30,447 nucleotides of DNA from Aculops lycopersici (lineage: Eukaryota; Arthropoda; Arachnida; Trombidiformes; Eriophyidae): contig WNKI01000004.1 in assembly GCA_015350385.1 (NCBI GenBank), positions 1,199,084-1,229,530 on the forward strand. Direction: 5' to 3'. The position numbers and the translations under genes were made by a program. Shown piece by piece: positions 21,501-30,447 of the stretch. Every line of letters starts with the position of its first letter. Position 1 is the stretch's first letter. Below the pieces are notes generated by a model. The model saw only the letters and a program-made list of their open reading frames with translations, did no database searches and was not told the origin of the DNA.

Positions 21501-24500
21501 TATGTGTTAAATTGATAACCGAGAGCCTGGAGAGTTGGCGGATGAGAGGGGGGGAGAGAGAGAGAGAGAGAGAGAGAAATGAGTTTCACCGGAAACCCGC
21601 CAAGAACTCGCCAACCTCAACCAGCAGCTCTTCAAGAGAACCCTTCTTTCTGTTGCCAGAGGAGTCAGCGTTTGAAGGGATCAATTTCCGCTACAAAAGC
21701 AACGGCAGCAGCAGCAGCTAACTCTGCACCAATGTGACTGTGCGGCTTCTCCATATTGCTGTCTCCTCGTAGACCTTGTAGTCGTGTCGCGGCCGACTTC
21801 CATTGGGTTAACCTTAATCCTTTAACCCGCTATTGTGGTTGTTTCTACTACCACAGACCCTCCTTTACTCTCTCTATATCTCTCATCGTTTGCTCTCACT
21901 TCCTGCTAGAGAGGAAACAAGCAACACCAAGCTTTCGGGTCAAATTTTCAGAGCCGGGAGTGAGCGAGTGGAGGAGAATAAAAATCGGAGAACAGCAAAA
22001 TGAGCTGGGCTTGCCATTCATCATCGTGCTAGAGCTCAGGAGTCGGCACTGGGACAAGTGGCCGCCACTTGTTTGAGTTAGTTTTGCAGCTTGCACGACA
22101 TCTGAGCAAAGCGACAACTAACAAGCTGAACTTTCATCTCAAACCAACGGACATTTGACATAAATCACGGCTTCCTATTGACTCGTCGTGGTCGTAGTCG
22201 TGATCGTTGACGATGGCCTATTTGCCTCGCGCCTGGCCTATTTTGCACAACTAAAACCAAAGCCGAACGCCCAATCCCCTTGTGCTCCAGATCTTTTGGC
22301 CGTCTCCCTCTGTCTTTCTTGCTAACCAGTTCGACTCACAACTGTTTGTTTAGTTGGTTCACAGTCTAGTTCTGTCTTGCTAAGCAAGTGTCTAGATAGG
22401 AGAAAAGGCAAGTGAAAGACCATTGCAAAAGAGCACACCTTTCATTAAAGAGGACGAGAATGTTTGGGAAAAAACCAGCAGGGAGCACGAGGAACCGAAA
22501 GGAGGGGGAAGCAGAGGGTCTCAATATGCGCGCGCTAGCCCATTACAATTGCGCTAACTGCTGATTAAAGAGCAATAAAACGGCCATTGGTTTGCGTTTA
22601 CCAACTGGCTGGCCAGTCGACAGATAGATGGAAAGCTAGCTTGCCAGTTGGCTTCCGGTCTAGCCCATCTTTCGTTAGCTAGCTGGCCACTTGGACAAGT
22701 CAACAACTGAAAGCTTTAACCGCCACAGACCTCCACTTGTTCCCCGATTTCCTATTATGTAATCTTGTAATCTTCACTTTAACTCGCCGTTGAATTGGCA
22801 AGATCGATGTTCCGCCAGCGAGACCAACCAGTTAAACTCACTAGAGAGATAGGCTTGAGTTAGAGGATCGGCAAAAGAAAGCAGACTCTCTCTCTCTCTC
22901 TTTCTCTTCGTGGGGTGTGGTCGTTTCTATCAAGTTTCTACTCCAGTTCGCGCAACAACTCACCAACTTGGTTGCTGCGGTTTACCCCTTCTCTGGTCCT
23001 AGTTTTAGCTTAGGAAGTCGCCTAAAGGTCGCCGACTGTTGTCACTTTGTCCAGTCCATAAATCAATTCGAGTGATTCAACTACCACCATAGAGGGAAAC
23101 AGTAGTAGGCAGCAGCAGAAAGTTAAGTGACCTTATGGTGTAATGTGAGGCAAGCTGGCTTCTTTCCGCTAGCCAGCCAAGGTCCAGTTCATTGAAATGC
23201 CAGAGAAGGGGAAGGGGGAGGAGGAAGTTTTAAATTGGAGACCAGTTTGTCTCGCCAATTCAATTGCAAGATTTTTAGATGCGCCTGAAATCCATCCTCT
23301 CGGCTGGATAAATTTCAAATCGATCGAGTGGCCAACAAACGATTTTAGACTAAAGCTGAAGATTCTCACCCAATTCAAGGGAGAAATTGATCGAGGGTGG
23401 ATATAAAATGGTGAGAAATTTCTCGCCATTACTGACAGAGCTCGATGGTGGTGGTCAATTGAACCACAACCAAACAGCGGCCCACAATTCATTGGCTCTC
23501 CCACTAACTTACTCTCTAATTTTGGAACTTTCTCTCTCTCTCTCTCTCTCTCTCTATCACTACCCAATCACTGATTGAATTCCCTGCTTTTGAGGCGAAG
23601 ATCGATTGGGGTGGGTTGAGCATGAAACTGAAACTCGCGGCTGTAAGTGGAGTGATTGAAGCCGCCATCGACAATTGGATTTTCCATGCGCTTGACGAGC
23701 TCGATGCTGCGCACCAAGTTGACGCCAACCTTCGGAAAGTTTCGTTGCCCTGAAAACCGATGCTAGCCGCTAGCCGGCAGAACTAACGGAAATTCAGTTG
23801 GCCGGTCAAGTTGGTTTCTGGATTTATCCGAGGTCAGCGCCGGAGATCAGTGCGGAACCGACAGCAGTTAGCAAGCTAGCCTGTCACGAGTGAGCTGGTG
23901 ATGGGCCAGGCCGGACTTCCGGTGGCTAGCTCGCCATTAGCTAATGCCATAGCCTCTCACTCTCTCTCTAAATCAGATGGATTGATCGATCCACTCAACT
24001 CTCGACTGGTTAGCTAGAAAATCAAGTCTAAATCTCGCCATTTGATACATAGGCATCCAGCAGCAGAAGCAACACCAGACGCCAATAGTAATTTAGCCAG
24101 TCAGTGGTAAATTGAGTTTAGTTACTTGCTCTACTAAAGTGAAACTAACGTCACAGATTTGACCTCAAGTCGCTAGCTGACTCAAGGTCAGTATTTAACT
24201 CACACCATGTAGTGATGTTCGAAAAGCTCAGTGCAGAGAATAGATTAAATAAATAAACCGGAAGTTGGGAGAGAAAGCAAAAGCAAAAGAGAGAGTATTT
24301 AGTATGTCTGTCTATCCAGTGAACTACTTACTTTTGATCTCCACCGCCACCAAGCGCAGCGGCCGCTACGCTCGACGACGACGACGAGGGCGACTCCTTG
24401 AGCGATTTCAGCGCCTTGATCCACTTGTTCCGGTAGGCGCCACTTCCGCTTGCATTTCCGCCGCCCTGAGCGCCGGTGGCGCTTAGTAGCAGGCCAGATG

Positions 24501-27500
24501 GACTCTTTCGTGTGGAACCGCTTGCGTTTGTTGAATTAACGCCTCCTTGAGCGCCCAGCGGTTGGTTTTGACCCGCGCCCACACCCGGCTGACCGACAAC
24601 GAGCGCGGGACCGGCGCCCGCGAGTGCCGAGGCGCTTAGCTCGCCGGCGGCCCCACCCACTCCGTTGTAGGCCAGGTAAGCGGCCGCCGCCGCTGGCGAG
24701 GGGCGATAATTATATTCAAATAGTTGGAGTTGAGATCTGACGGCACTAAGGTGTATTTGGGCCACGTATAAGTCGAAGCGCTTTGCACAAAGCTCCTCCT
24801 GCAACTCGTTCACTTTGTTGTGCAACCGAGATTCACTGGATCGCCCCAGTAGCTTTGTCAAGCTCTCAATCCTCTCCTCAATTTTCTCTATCTTCTCCTC
24901 CAACGATTCGCGGTCCTTCTCAAGTTGCGGTTGCTGCTGGGCAGTTGGTTGTGTTAAATCGGGAGCAATTTCGTTTTTGAACGTCGGCACAAGCGACACA
25001 TTCTTGGGATCGACCTGAGCCTGAATCTCAGGTGTTGGTTGCAAATTAGGCGCTTGAAATTGATGATAGCGCAGGAGGGCACTTGATTTATCCTGATAAT
25101 GATGACTTCCGCTTAGCTCATGGTCACTGGTGAAGCCGTTATTATTACCACTGTTATTATTGTTGCTATTATTATTACTGTTATTATTGCTATTGCTTGT
25201 ATCATTCGGCAGGTTGTGATTTAGATAGCTTGGATTTGAGATGGCAAGCTTGACAAATTGGGCGAGATCCTGCTTGTGGTTAGCCTGCCTGCAGGCTCCC
25301 GCTATACTCTGGTAGCCGGAGGCCTGTTCATTGGACTGTGGTTGTGTATTGTTTCGATATTAGTAGAGGTAAAAATATATAAACTCAATTAAATCATAGT
25401 CGAGACTCAAGCCCTTTTGCTGAACAGGTGGGTGTGTCTCTAAATGGATTCAACTCTACTCTACTCAACTTACCTTCTCGCAAACCAACTCGCTCGAGTT
25501 CAACACGGAACTTGAAATGCTAGAGCTTGTATCTAGATGACACTCCTCGAGGTCCTCCAAGAGACGGGGCAGTGTCTTCGTTTGGTAGGCGTGAATCATT
25601 CCATTTGTGGCTTGAAGTTGGTGCACGTAGACGCTATTTAGGTGTCAGTAGATTTGTTGTAGTTCAATTTGGTGTGTTGGTTAGTATAGTTGCTTGTTCA
25701 TTTGGCTTGGCTTGCGTTTGGTTCGCGCGAGTAGAGGTGGCAAATGAGATCTTGGTGGTGCTAAGTTTACCGAGACCACTGATTTGCACACCACTAAACC
25801 ACCATTTGTGCTACTCACTTGTGCGAGGCTATGTATTCACTCATGTATCTGGCCGGATTGGTAAGTGCCAGCGCATAGGCCTGGCAATAGTCCTTGTGGC
25901 ACTGTTTTGAGCCAAATAAATTGCGTCAAATGATCAGCAAGATGGTTTTATGTTATAACCAATGACACGAGATTTACCACGGGAACCATGACCACAATAT
26001 CGACAAATTTACGGACGAAGAGGAGAGGAATAGAAGAGAGAGAGGGAGAGTTTGTGATAAGAAGTGTTAGCGGTGCCATTAGTCATTAAGGCAACAATCA
26101 CCAGCAGTTGAAGCTGGTGGTTGGATAGATTGAAATGAAATACCTTCACCAGTACCAACAAGGTAGTCAAATATAAAGCAATCAAATCAGGACTAGAGCA
26201 AGAAAAATAAAAATGCACAAGTGCAACAACTTACCTTTAGGAGCAACTCGTTCGATTTCAATAGAATGCTCTCAATTCTATCCCGATGGGCGAAGATCTT
26301 TTTAGATTGTATCTTACGGTGAAAGACTCGCTCAATGAGACCCTTGCCAATGGTTTGGCTGAAATCACGTGATATATCGCCATGTTGCTGCGAGTTTACC
26401 TCCACTTGCTGTAGGAACAATTCCCATATTTGAAACAAGCTATTCGGACAGTGCAATCTATTTGAGTTCTCGGTTTGAGTTCCAATTTAGGTGATTGTGG
26501 TGGTGGTGGTGATTGTGTTAGTAGTTGAGTTAGTGCTTGTGAGTTCAAATAAAGTGGTGGCCGAGATGGTGTTTGTTTGCTCTTTAGTTCGGCAGTCACC
26601 AATAGGAGCAGCTCTAAACAGGTAGATGTTTTTCAGGTACTTTTTGGACTTTTCTCCTTCAGTTGTGGATTCTTGCTTCTAAGAGAATTGGCCTGGTCTA
26701 CAATAGACCAGAAAAGATCAGATTAAAGAGGGGCACATAGAGTGATCGTCTGATGTGTTTTTTGTGCGCAATCCAAATTCGAAAAAAATCAAAATTGTAG
26801 CTGCAAACCATGTAACGAGCACCAGGTAGAGAGCAGCCTGCAGGTGTATGTTCGTGTCGTTAAATTCCCAGTAATCTCGTCTGTCCATCGTGGTGGTCGT
26901 CGGTTGGTTTGCTTGCTTTCTGATGGACAGAAAGAGCGACCAAACCAAACCAAAGAGTACCGGAACGAACCAAAACTAACTTTCGAAATGGGAACTGGGG
27001 GCCAGAAAGTGGCAATAGGAAGATACAAGCTTAGATTACCCGATGTTGCAGGTGAACTCAGAAGGACTAGACTAAACTCGACGGCCAACCTCTAGCTTGG
27101 GGCAATAAATTACCAAATTGCAACGTTTCAATTTTCAATCTCGCTAGCCAGCACCAGTATATATTGGTCAGCCGGAGGAGCTGCCAAAAATCCATTTCAT
27201 CAGTTGATATGAGCAACAAAAGTGGAGAGAATATATTGCCACGTTACGTCATGACACTCTAACTTGGAAGGCCACGTAACGTGACGTCGGTTTTGTTGCT
27301 CGAAACCAGCAATTGCAGCAACAGTAACGACAACAACAACACAAACTGAGCCTCCATTTCAATCCTTCCGGTCAGTTGGCTTGATAGCTTGTTAAATAGC
27401 TCAACTCAATTACATCTCTATCTCGATGGCGACAAGAACGATATCGACTGCTACGGTTACCTCCACTGCAACACTGATACTCACTTCTCCTTCCTCAGCT

Positions 27501-27593
27501 CGCCGTTCCGTTTCCTGTAAGTTTCAACGAGCATTTGCAGCTCGTGCCCAAATCGGTCGTGTAAATTTGCCAGCGCTTGCGAGAAGTCGGCCA
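12421..27593 (-). CDS. Stacl: Stac-like F-BAR / C1 / tandem-SH3 adaptor (12 exons, 5' end open)
   Basis: Twelve exons on the - strand join with matching phases from 27593 down to TGA at 12423-12421. They total 3971 coding bases, or 1323 residues counting the split first codon. The order is F-BAR (about 1-180 plus a coiled coil near 310-370), an Asn-rich insert, an alanine/glycine stretch, the motif YRNKWIKALKSLKE, a C1 zinc finger (547-598), a long Gln-rich linker, SH3-1 (1195-1253, WW present) and SH3-2 (about 1258-1320). The C1+SH3+SH3 tail is the Stac family, which in vertebrates and flies regulates L-type voltage-gated calcium channels in muscle and neurons. The F-BAR half predicts binding to curved membrane. 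The first codon of the 27485-27593 exon is xTG, with x in an upstream exon I could not find. Individual exons are listed below. Confidence 0.88.
12673..13145 (-). CDS. Stacl: Stacl exon: Q-rich segment and first SH3
   Basis: It starts CATAG|AT (phase 1) and ends ACAG|GTAGGT (phase 0). A Gln/Pro run is followed by TYVVLYDYIAQ, LDTSERDWWKV and GYFPSTYLAKLY, the hallmark SH3 residues. SH3-2 then begins (AAQTIQVSNG). Confidence 0.92.
13146..13907 (-). other. Stacl: Stacl intron before the SH3 exon
   Basis: 762 bases. On the - strand it holds an in-frame continuation of the upstream exon to 13726 and an AATAAA at 13562-13557, which together could form an alternative 3' end. Nothing else is supportable. 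Confidence 0.6.
13557..13562 (-). promoter_or_regulatory. Stacl: Possible intronic poly(A) signal AATAAA
   Basis: TTTATT on +, 164 bases downstream of the stop codon (13726-13728) that ends the readthrough form of the preceding exon. Confidence 0.4.
13908..14357 (-). CDS. Stacl: Stacl exon: MKSFSLDSPESP motif and Gln/His-rich region
   Basis: The acceptor is AAGTAG|CT (phase 1), giving APHSPQRKRFNLRMKSFSLD. The 3' boundary is my choice: AATG|GTAATG is the only donor in phase 1 with the next exon. The frame stays open past it to TAG at 13726-13728; see findings. Confidence 0.7.
14358..14659 (-). other. Stacl: Stacl intron
   Basis: 302 bases with a GAT/GAC-rich tandem around 14370-14450. No other feature is seen. 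Confidence 0.7.
14660..15688 (-). CDS. Stacl: Stacl exon: long Gln/Ser/Gly-rich linker
   Basis: The acceptor is CGCAG|GC (phase 1) and the donor TCAG|GTAAGT (phase 1). It begins ALSSKPDSIYQLIRQVLDAK, which looks structured. About 300 residues with many poly-Q tracts follow. Confidence 0.87.
15824..15917 (-). CDS. Stacl: Stacl exon just after the C1 domain
   Basis: The acceptor is ACCAG|CAA (phase 0) and the donor GAGC|GTAAGT (phase 1). It encodes QPKIKLLRRQKSAGELEVNG, the basic segment that follows the C1 finger in Stac proteins. Confidence 0.88.
15918..16616 (-). other. Stacl: Stacl intron with perfect 12-bp hairpin
   Basis: 699 bases with no coding sequence I can support. It carries the hairpin at 16278-16308, listed separately. 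Confidence 0.7.
16278..16308. repeat. Perfect hairpin, 12-bp stem, 7-base loop
   Basis: CAAGTCGCTAGG (16278-16289) pairs with CCTAGCGACTTG (16297-16308) across the loop CGCGGGA. The reverse complement of 16278-16292 reappears exactly at 28453-28467. Confidence 0.85.
16617..16708 (-). CDS. Stacl: Stacl exon: second half of C1 zinc finger
   Basis: The acceptor is AACAG|GC (phase 1) and the donor GTCAG|GTAAGT (phase 0). It encodes HMRQGVKCKLCKISAHNEC and a final Cys. With the preceding exon the spacing is H-12-C-2-C-13-C-2-C-4-H-2-C-9-C, a complete zinc-ligand set. Confidence 0.92.
16886..17028 (-). CDS. Stacl: Stacl exon: first half of C1 zinc finger
   Basis: The acceptor is CACAG|C (phase 2) and the donor AGAG|GTGAGT (phase 1). 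It encodes a Gly/Gln-rich lead and HCFQEYTFKKIASCDVCKEF, a strong Stac-type C1 signature. Confidence 0.9.
19007..19039. repeat. Compact hairpin, 14 paired positions, 3-base loop
   Basis: TCACAGAC/GTCTGTGA and GATGGG/CCCGTC pair, with one A-C mismatch between the two blocks and one G-T pair, around the loop AGG. Confidence 0.7.
20971..21006. repeat. Compact hairpin, 16-bp stem with one C-T mismatch, 4-base loop
   Basis: TTAAACTTCAAAGTCT (20971-20986) faces AGATTTTGAAGTTTAA (20991-21006), with loop TATG. The odd pair becomes G-U in a - strand transcript. Confidence 0.75.
21554..21577. repeat. (GA)n microsatellite
   Basis: 12 uninterrupted GA units next to a G run. Confidence 0.95.
22886..22901. 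repeat. (CT)n microsatellite
   Basis: 8 CT units followed by a T-interrupted CT tract. Confidence 0.9.
23530..23555. repeat. (CT)n microsatellite
   Basis: 13 units of alternating T and C without interruption. Confidence 0.95.
24332..25335 (-). CDS. Stacl: Stacl exon: end of F-BAR, Asn-rich insert, coiled coil
   Basis: The acceptor is CCACAG|TCC (phase 0) and the donor CAAAA|GTAAGT (phase 2). It encodes NHKQDLAQFVKLAISNPSY, an Asn/Ser run, and a Glu/Lys-rich heptad region (SLEEKIEKIEERIESLTKLL). Then come FDLYVAQIHLSAVRSQLQLF, Ala/Gly-rich sequence and YRNKWIKALKSLKE. Confidence 0.9.
25474..25633 (-). CDS. Stacl: Stacl exon: F-BAR core
   Basis: The acceptor is AATAG|C (phase 2) and the donor GAAG|GTAAGT (phase 0). 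It encodes VYVHQLQATNGMIHAYQTKT and LPRLLEDLEEC, typical of an F-BAR helix. Confidence 0.9.
25819..25901 (-). CDS. Stacl: Stacl exon: F-BAR helix segment
   Basis: The acceptor is AACAG|TGC (phase 0) and the donor CACAA|GTGAGT (phase 2). It encodes CHKDYCQAYALALTNPARYM. Confidence 0.88.
25902..26234 (-). other. Stacl: Stacl intron
   Basis: 333 bases with a short GA-rich patch at about 26020-26050. Nothing else is seen. Confidence 0.7.
26235..26439 (-). CDS. Stacl: Stacl exon: F-BAR (FCH) helix
   Basis: The acceptor is AATAG|C (phase 2, weak pyrimidine tract) and the donor AAAG|GTAAGT (phase 0). It encodes LFQIWELFLQQVEVNSQQHG and IFAHRDRIESILLKSNELL, a membrane-binding F-BAR helix. Confidence 0.88.
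26440..27484 (-). other. Stacl: Stacl intron within the F-BAR coding region
   Basis: 1045 bases without supportable coding sequence. It contains a CACGTTACGT / ACGTAACGTG inverted pair (27240-27283) followed by a TGACGTC word. Confidence 0.65.
27485..27593 (-). CDS. Stacl: Stacl first visible exon: start of F-BAR
   Basis: The acceptor is TTACAG|TG and the donor GAGAA|GTGAGT (phase 2). It encodes ADFSQALANLHDRFGHELQM and VETYRKRNGELRKE. The first codon is split, xTG. If x is A the start codon itself spans the intron (ATG GCC GAC). Confidence 0.85.
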
Positions 27594-28071
27594 CTGTAAT
27601 TTAGATGTTGTTAGTAACGGTGTCGTCAGGTAGAGTTAGCGTGAGGGTTGTTTATGGGAGTGTTTTTTGTTGTTGTTGACATTAATGTCGTCAGATGGTT
27701 GGTTGCGGCATCCGGTTGTTGTTTTTTCAACATTAGTTTGGAGTGAGAGTGTTGGAGTTGCGAGCACCGTGTGATTGATTAGTGCGATTGTTTGGTGGTC
27801 GGTTTGAGATTGGGCGCCGGTCATTCATTTAAATTTGTTGGCGGGAGAGACGAAGAGAGAAGTGGAGGGAGAGAGATGGTTAGTTTCAGTGAAAATTGGA
27901 TATCCTACCGGAAGCAAGAAGCATTGAGCAAGAAGCGAACGGCAGGTGAGAAAATTTCTCGTTGAAATGGACAAATTTTCATCCAATGAGCTAGAATTGC
28001 GGGTAACTTTGTTTGCCTTTTGCTTTGCTGAGTCCAAAGCGGCAGCTAAACTAAATTAAAGCAACCGAAGC

Positions 28072-28073
<2 letters not shown>

Positions 28074-28113
<40 letters not shown>
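28074..28113. repeat. (GA)n microsatellite, 40 bases
   Basis: Uninterrupted AG dinucleotides. GAGAG is also the binding word of GAGA factor in insects. Confidence 0.95.
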
Positions 28114-28114
<1 letters not shown>

Positions 28115-30343
28115 AAACAAACGGAGGTGAAATTTAATCGCCCGGTAGACGGGTCGGTAGTCGTGGCGAAGGCTGGGCAGTTTGCAAACGCCACCACCGA
28201 CCCCCGGTTCGCCGGAAGTGGCAATGGTAACGGTATTGGCCGAGAGAAGGTTTCCGTGCTCAATGCAGACACCGAAGTTAGTGTTGATGACCTTCGATTG
28301 GTGCCGCTTTTGCTACTTGAACAACTCTATCCGCCTACTAGCAAACTGTTTAGTATTAGTGGTGGTGGTGGTGGTGTTAGTAGTGCTTGTGGAGTACACT
28401 ACTATTAAACGCAGCGGCCACATGGCTCGCTGAATCTCGTGCTAAACGGACAGCGCCTAGCGACTTGGCCGCAGGCGCCACCGTTGCCGCATCTGCGACT
28501 CAATTGCCTTGAGCTCCCTCTCACACACTCTAATGCCAATGCAACCGCTTAGGTCCATTTGCGCTTCATTGACGTTGCTGTTAGCGACGCCAACGAGAGG
28601 AGACTTTGGCTAGGGCAGCCAACGGGAGACAGTTTTTGCCTACGTTTTAGCCGCTAAGATAGTTTCCCAAAAGAAAAAGAGTCAAACTTTTGCTTCGACT
28701 CTGTTGTGGTGGTCGTCGGCGCCGTAGCTCCCGTCAAGGTGAACGAGCGACTGCATGTTATCTTACACGTACCGCCTGGTGATTTATGGAATTGGTGAGA
28801 CTGGCAACCCAGACCACTTGGCTAAGATCGAGTGCCTGTTCATGTCGCCATCTCCGTCGCGTTACATGTACTCGCTTTGCTTTAGGCTTGAGCAGTAGTT
28901 TCGGATGACGACACCGCCACCAAATCTCCACCCCCTTTTGTCTCTCGCGGTTTTTCCGCCCATTGCATGCAGATCCGTATACAAAGAGGCGGAAATGGCA
29001 AGAGCTGAGGTTGAAACTGAAACCACCGGTGAGACCAATCGATTTGCTCGCGCGACCGGAAGTGTCTATCCATAATTCTGAGTCACTCTCTCTCTCTTTC
29101 TCATTCTTCTGCAGAAAAATTCTTCAAGGTTCACTTGTTATCGCTATAGCTATTACTGCTTCTCCCTCCTCCCGGGACGTTTTGGCTCGCTTTTCACGAG
29201 AAACTCGGCTAGTCAGCTCATGTCAAGTGAACTAGCTTGGCAGCTTTGTTGCTCAATCAAGTGCAAGCCTCCTCAAACGCGTCAAAGGCTTTGACTCTTC
29301 CGCTTGCTCACTATATAACCTGAGCCCTTAATTACCTGACAGGTGAGCCGAAGACAAAGTGAGCATTGGTTGGATGACGAAGGGTGGCGAGTGGATCAAA
29401 AATCAAAGATTTGAGAGAGCCTTTGCTTCAGCTAGACAAAACGAGATGAAACGGAACGAATGGAAGCGAGAGAAGAGGAAACCCATCGTATCGTGTCGCA
29501 ACGAAACACAACCGCGTCCATTCGCTGACCCATCGAGTGTGAACTTTGGCTTAATATTCTGAGGAATAAGTGAGTTTCCGTCGCGCGTGAGCACCAAATG
29601 ATGGGTCGCCGGCGTCGGCGCCAGATGAGCCGTTTGGTTTGCGTTTGCAGTAAATCCATTTGCTGCTTTGTTTAGCGTCAGCTTCAAGTTGCGCGCTTAG
29701 AACTAGCCAAAACGCGAGAATGATGATTGAAGACCTTGAGGCTCAAGTTGCCACTTCCGGTTGGCAAGCTACCTGGCAAGCTAGCAGGTGGCTTGCCTAT
29801 TGATCAGCTTGTGGGAATCAGTCGGCTAGTCCACAATACTAGTCGGCTGAGCTAGTGACTGTGTTCTAATCTAATGAAATTACGCAACGCGGAGGCGGCC
29901 GCCCAATTTGCACCTCCTCTCGCCACAAGCCATCGTTGCGTCATTTCCACCCTCGTTGCAGCCACCTCTCCCGTTGTCGTCGTCGTCGCACAGATGGACT
30001 AGTTTTAGTTGAGTTGGCAAGCCAGTTGGCTAGCTTGTCACCCGATAAACCGTTAGACAGAAGAACTGTGGCTGAGGCTATGTGGGCGCGTGTGTCGCAA
30101 ACCGAGAGTCTCTTTTCCTCTCGCTTGGTGCCCACGAAAACGGAAGTCCGAGTGTGGACTCACGGTATTTTAGTCAGCGCCAGTGGCGGCGCAACAAAAA
30201 TCAGCTGGCAGGCAAGCAACAACTAGAGTTGGCCTGCAGTTTGTCACTTTCAGCTGACGAGAGCGAGTGAGAGTTTGCTAGGCTGACAAACTCTTTGTAG
30301 ACTAACTCGTCAACCAACTCACACCATCTAAAATCGCGGGTTG

Positions 30344-30447
<104 letters not shown>

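Larger units (their letters stand above)
17029..24331 (-). other. Stacl: Stacl large intron (7.3 kb)
   Basis: The largest gene-poor stretch. It contains GA/CT microsatellites, two compact hairpins (19007-19039, 20971-21006) and many copies of CTTCCGG and GCTAGC. It also has scattered open frames, the longest being 124 codons on + at 18424-18798. None has a recognisable domain or a fitting splice frame. Alternative first exons for shorter Stacl isoforms could lie here, but I cannot place one. Confidence 0.6.

Noticed and set aside
29403..29687. 94-codon - frame beginning MKLTLNKAANGF
   Set aside because: I checked it as a Stacl first exon. No phase-1 donor follows the ATG part and it resembles no F-BAR N terminus.

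Overview
The window is animal nuclear DNA and most likely arthropod. GT-AG introns interrupt the genes, AATAAA signals follow stop codons, GA/CT microsatellites are common, and the proteins carry long Gln/Asn/Ser-rich stretches. The gene set (an Expansion-type MH2-only Smad relative, a secreted animal haem peroxidase, and an F-BAR/C1/SH3 Stac protein) fits an arthropod. I cannot name the species. A compact chelicerate or mite genome would fit, but that is a guess.

Layout. The first 12.4 kb is compact, with five genes. The 3' three exons of an exp-like gene run on + (1226-5057). Tail to tail with it lies a single-exon GOLGA7 on - (5265-5663). A 1.36-kb divergent spacer follows, holding two convergent CTCF-like motifs and a 29-bp hairpin. 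A secreted haem peroxidase with a Tyr/Pro/His-rich N-terminal tail is next on + (7027-10198), then PRKRIP1 on - (10634-11152). A 382-bp divergent promoter region separates PRKRIP1 from a NATD1-type acetyltransferase on + (11535-12185).

From 12421 to at least 27593 a single gene fills the - strand. I rebuilt it as twelve exons whose phases all agree: F-BAR domain, coiled coil, C1 zinc finger, Q-rich linker and two SH3 domains, at least 1323 residues. This is the arthropod Stac/Stac-like family. Its largest intron is 7.3 kb, and its 5' end is not resolved. The rest, up to the pure GA array at the right edge, is intronic or 5' sequence.

The genes do not form one pathway. They cover signalling and tracheal-type morphogenesis (exp), protein palmitoylation (GOLGA7), matrix cross-linking (peroxidase), splicing (PRKRIP1), an acetyltransferase and calcium-channel or membrane scaffolding (Stacl). 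I see no clearly new system. The best leads are the peroxidase with both haem-ester carboxylates replaced and a tyrosine-rich tail, a readthrough Stacl isoform with a hydrophobic tail and its own AATAAA, the in-phase alternative donor in exp, the convergent CTCF-like pair, and repeated short motifs and hairpins in the Stacl introns.
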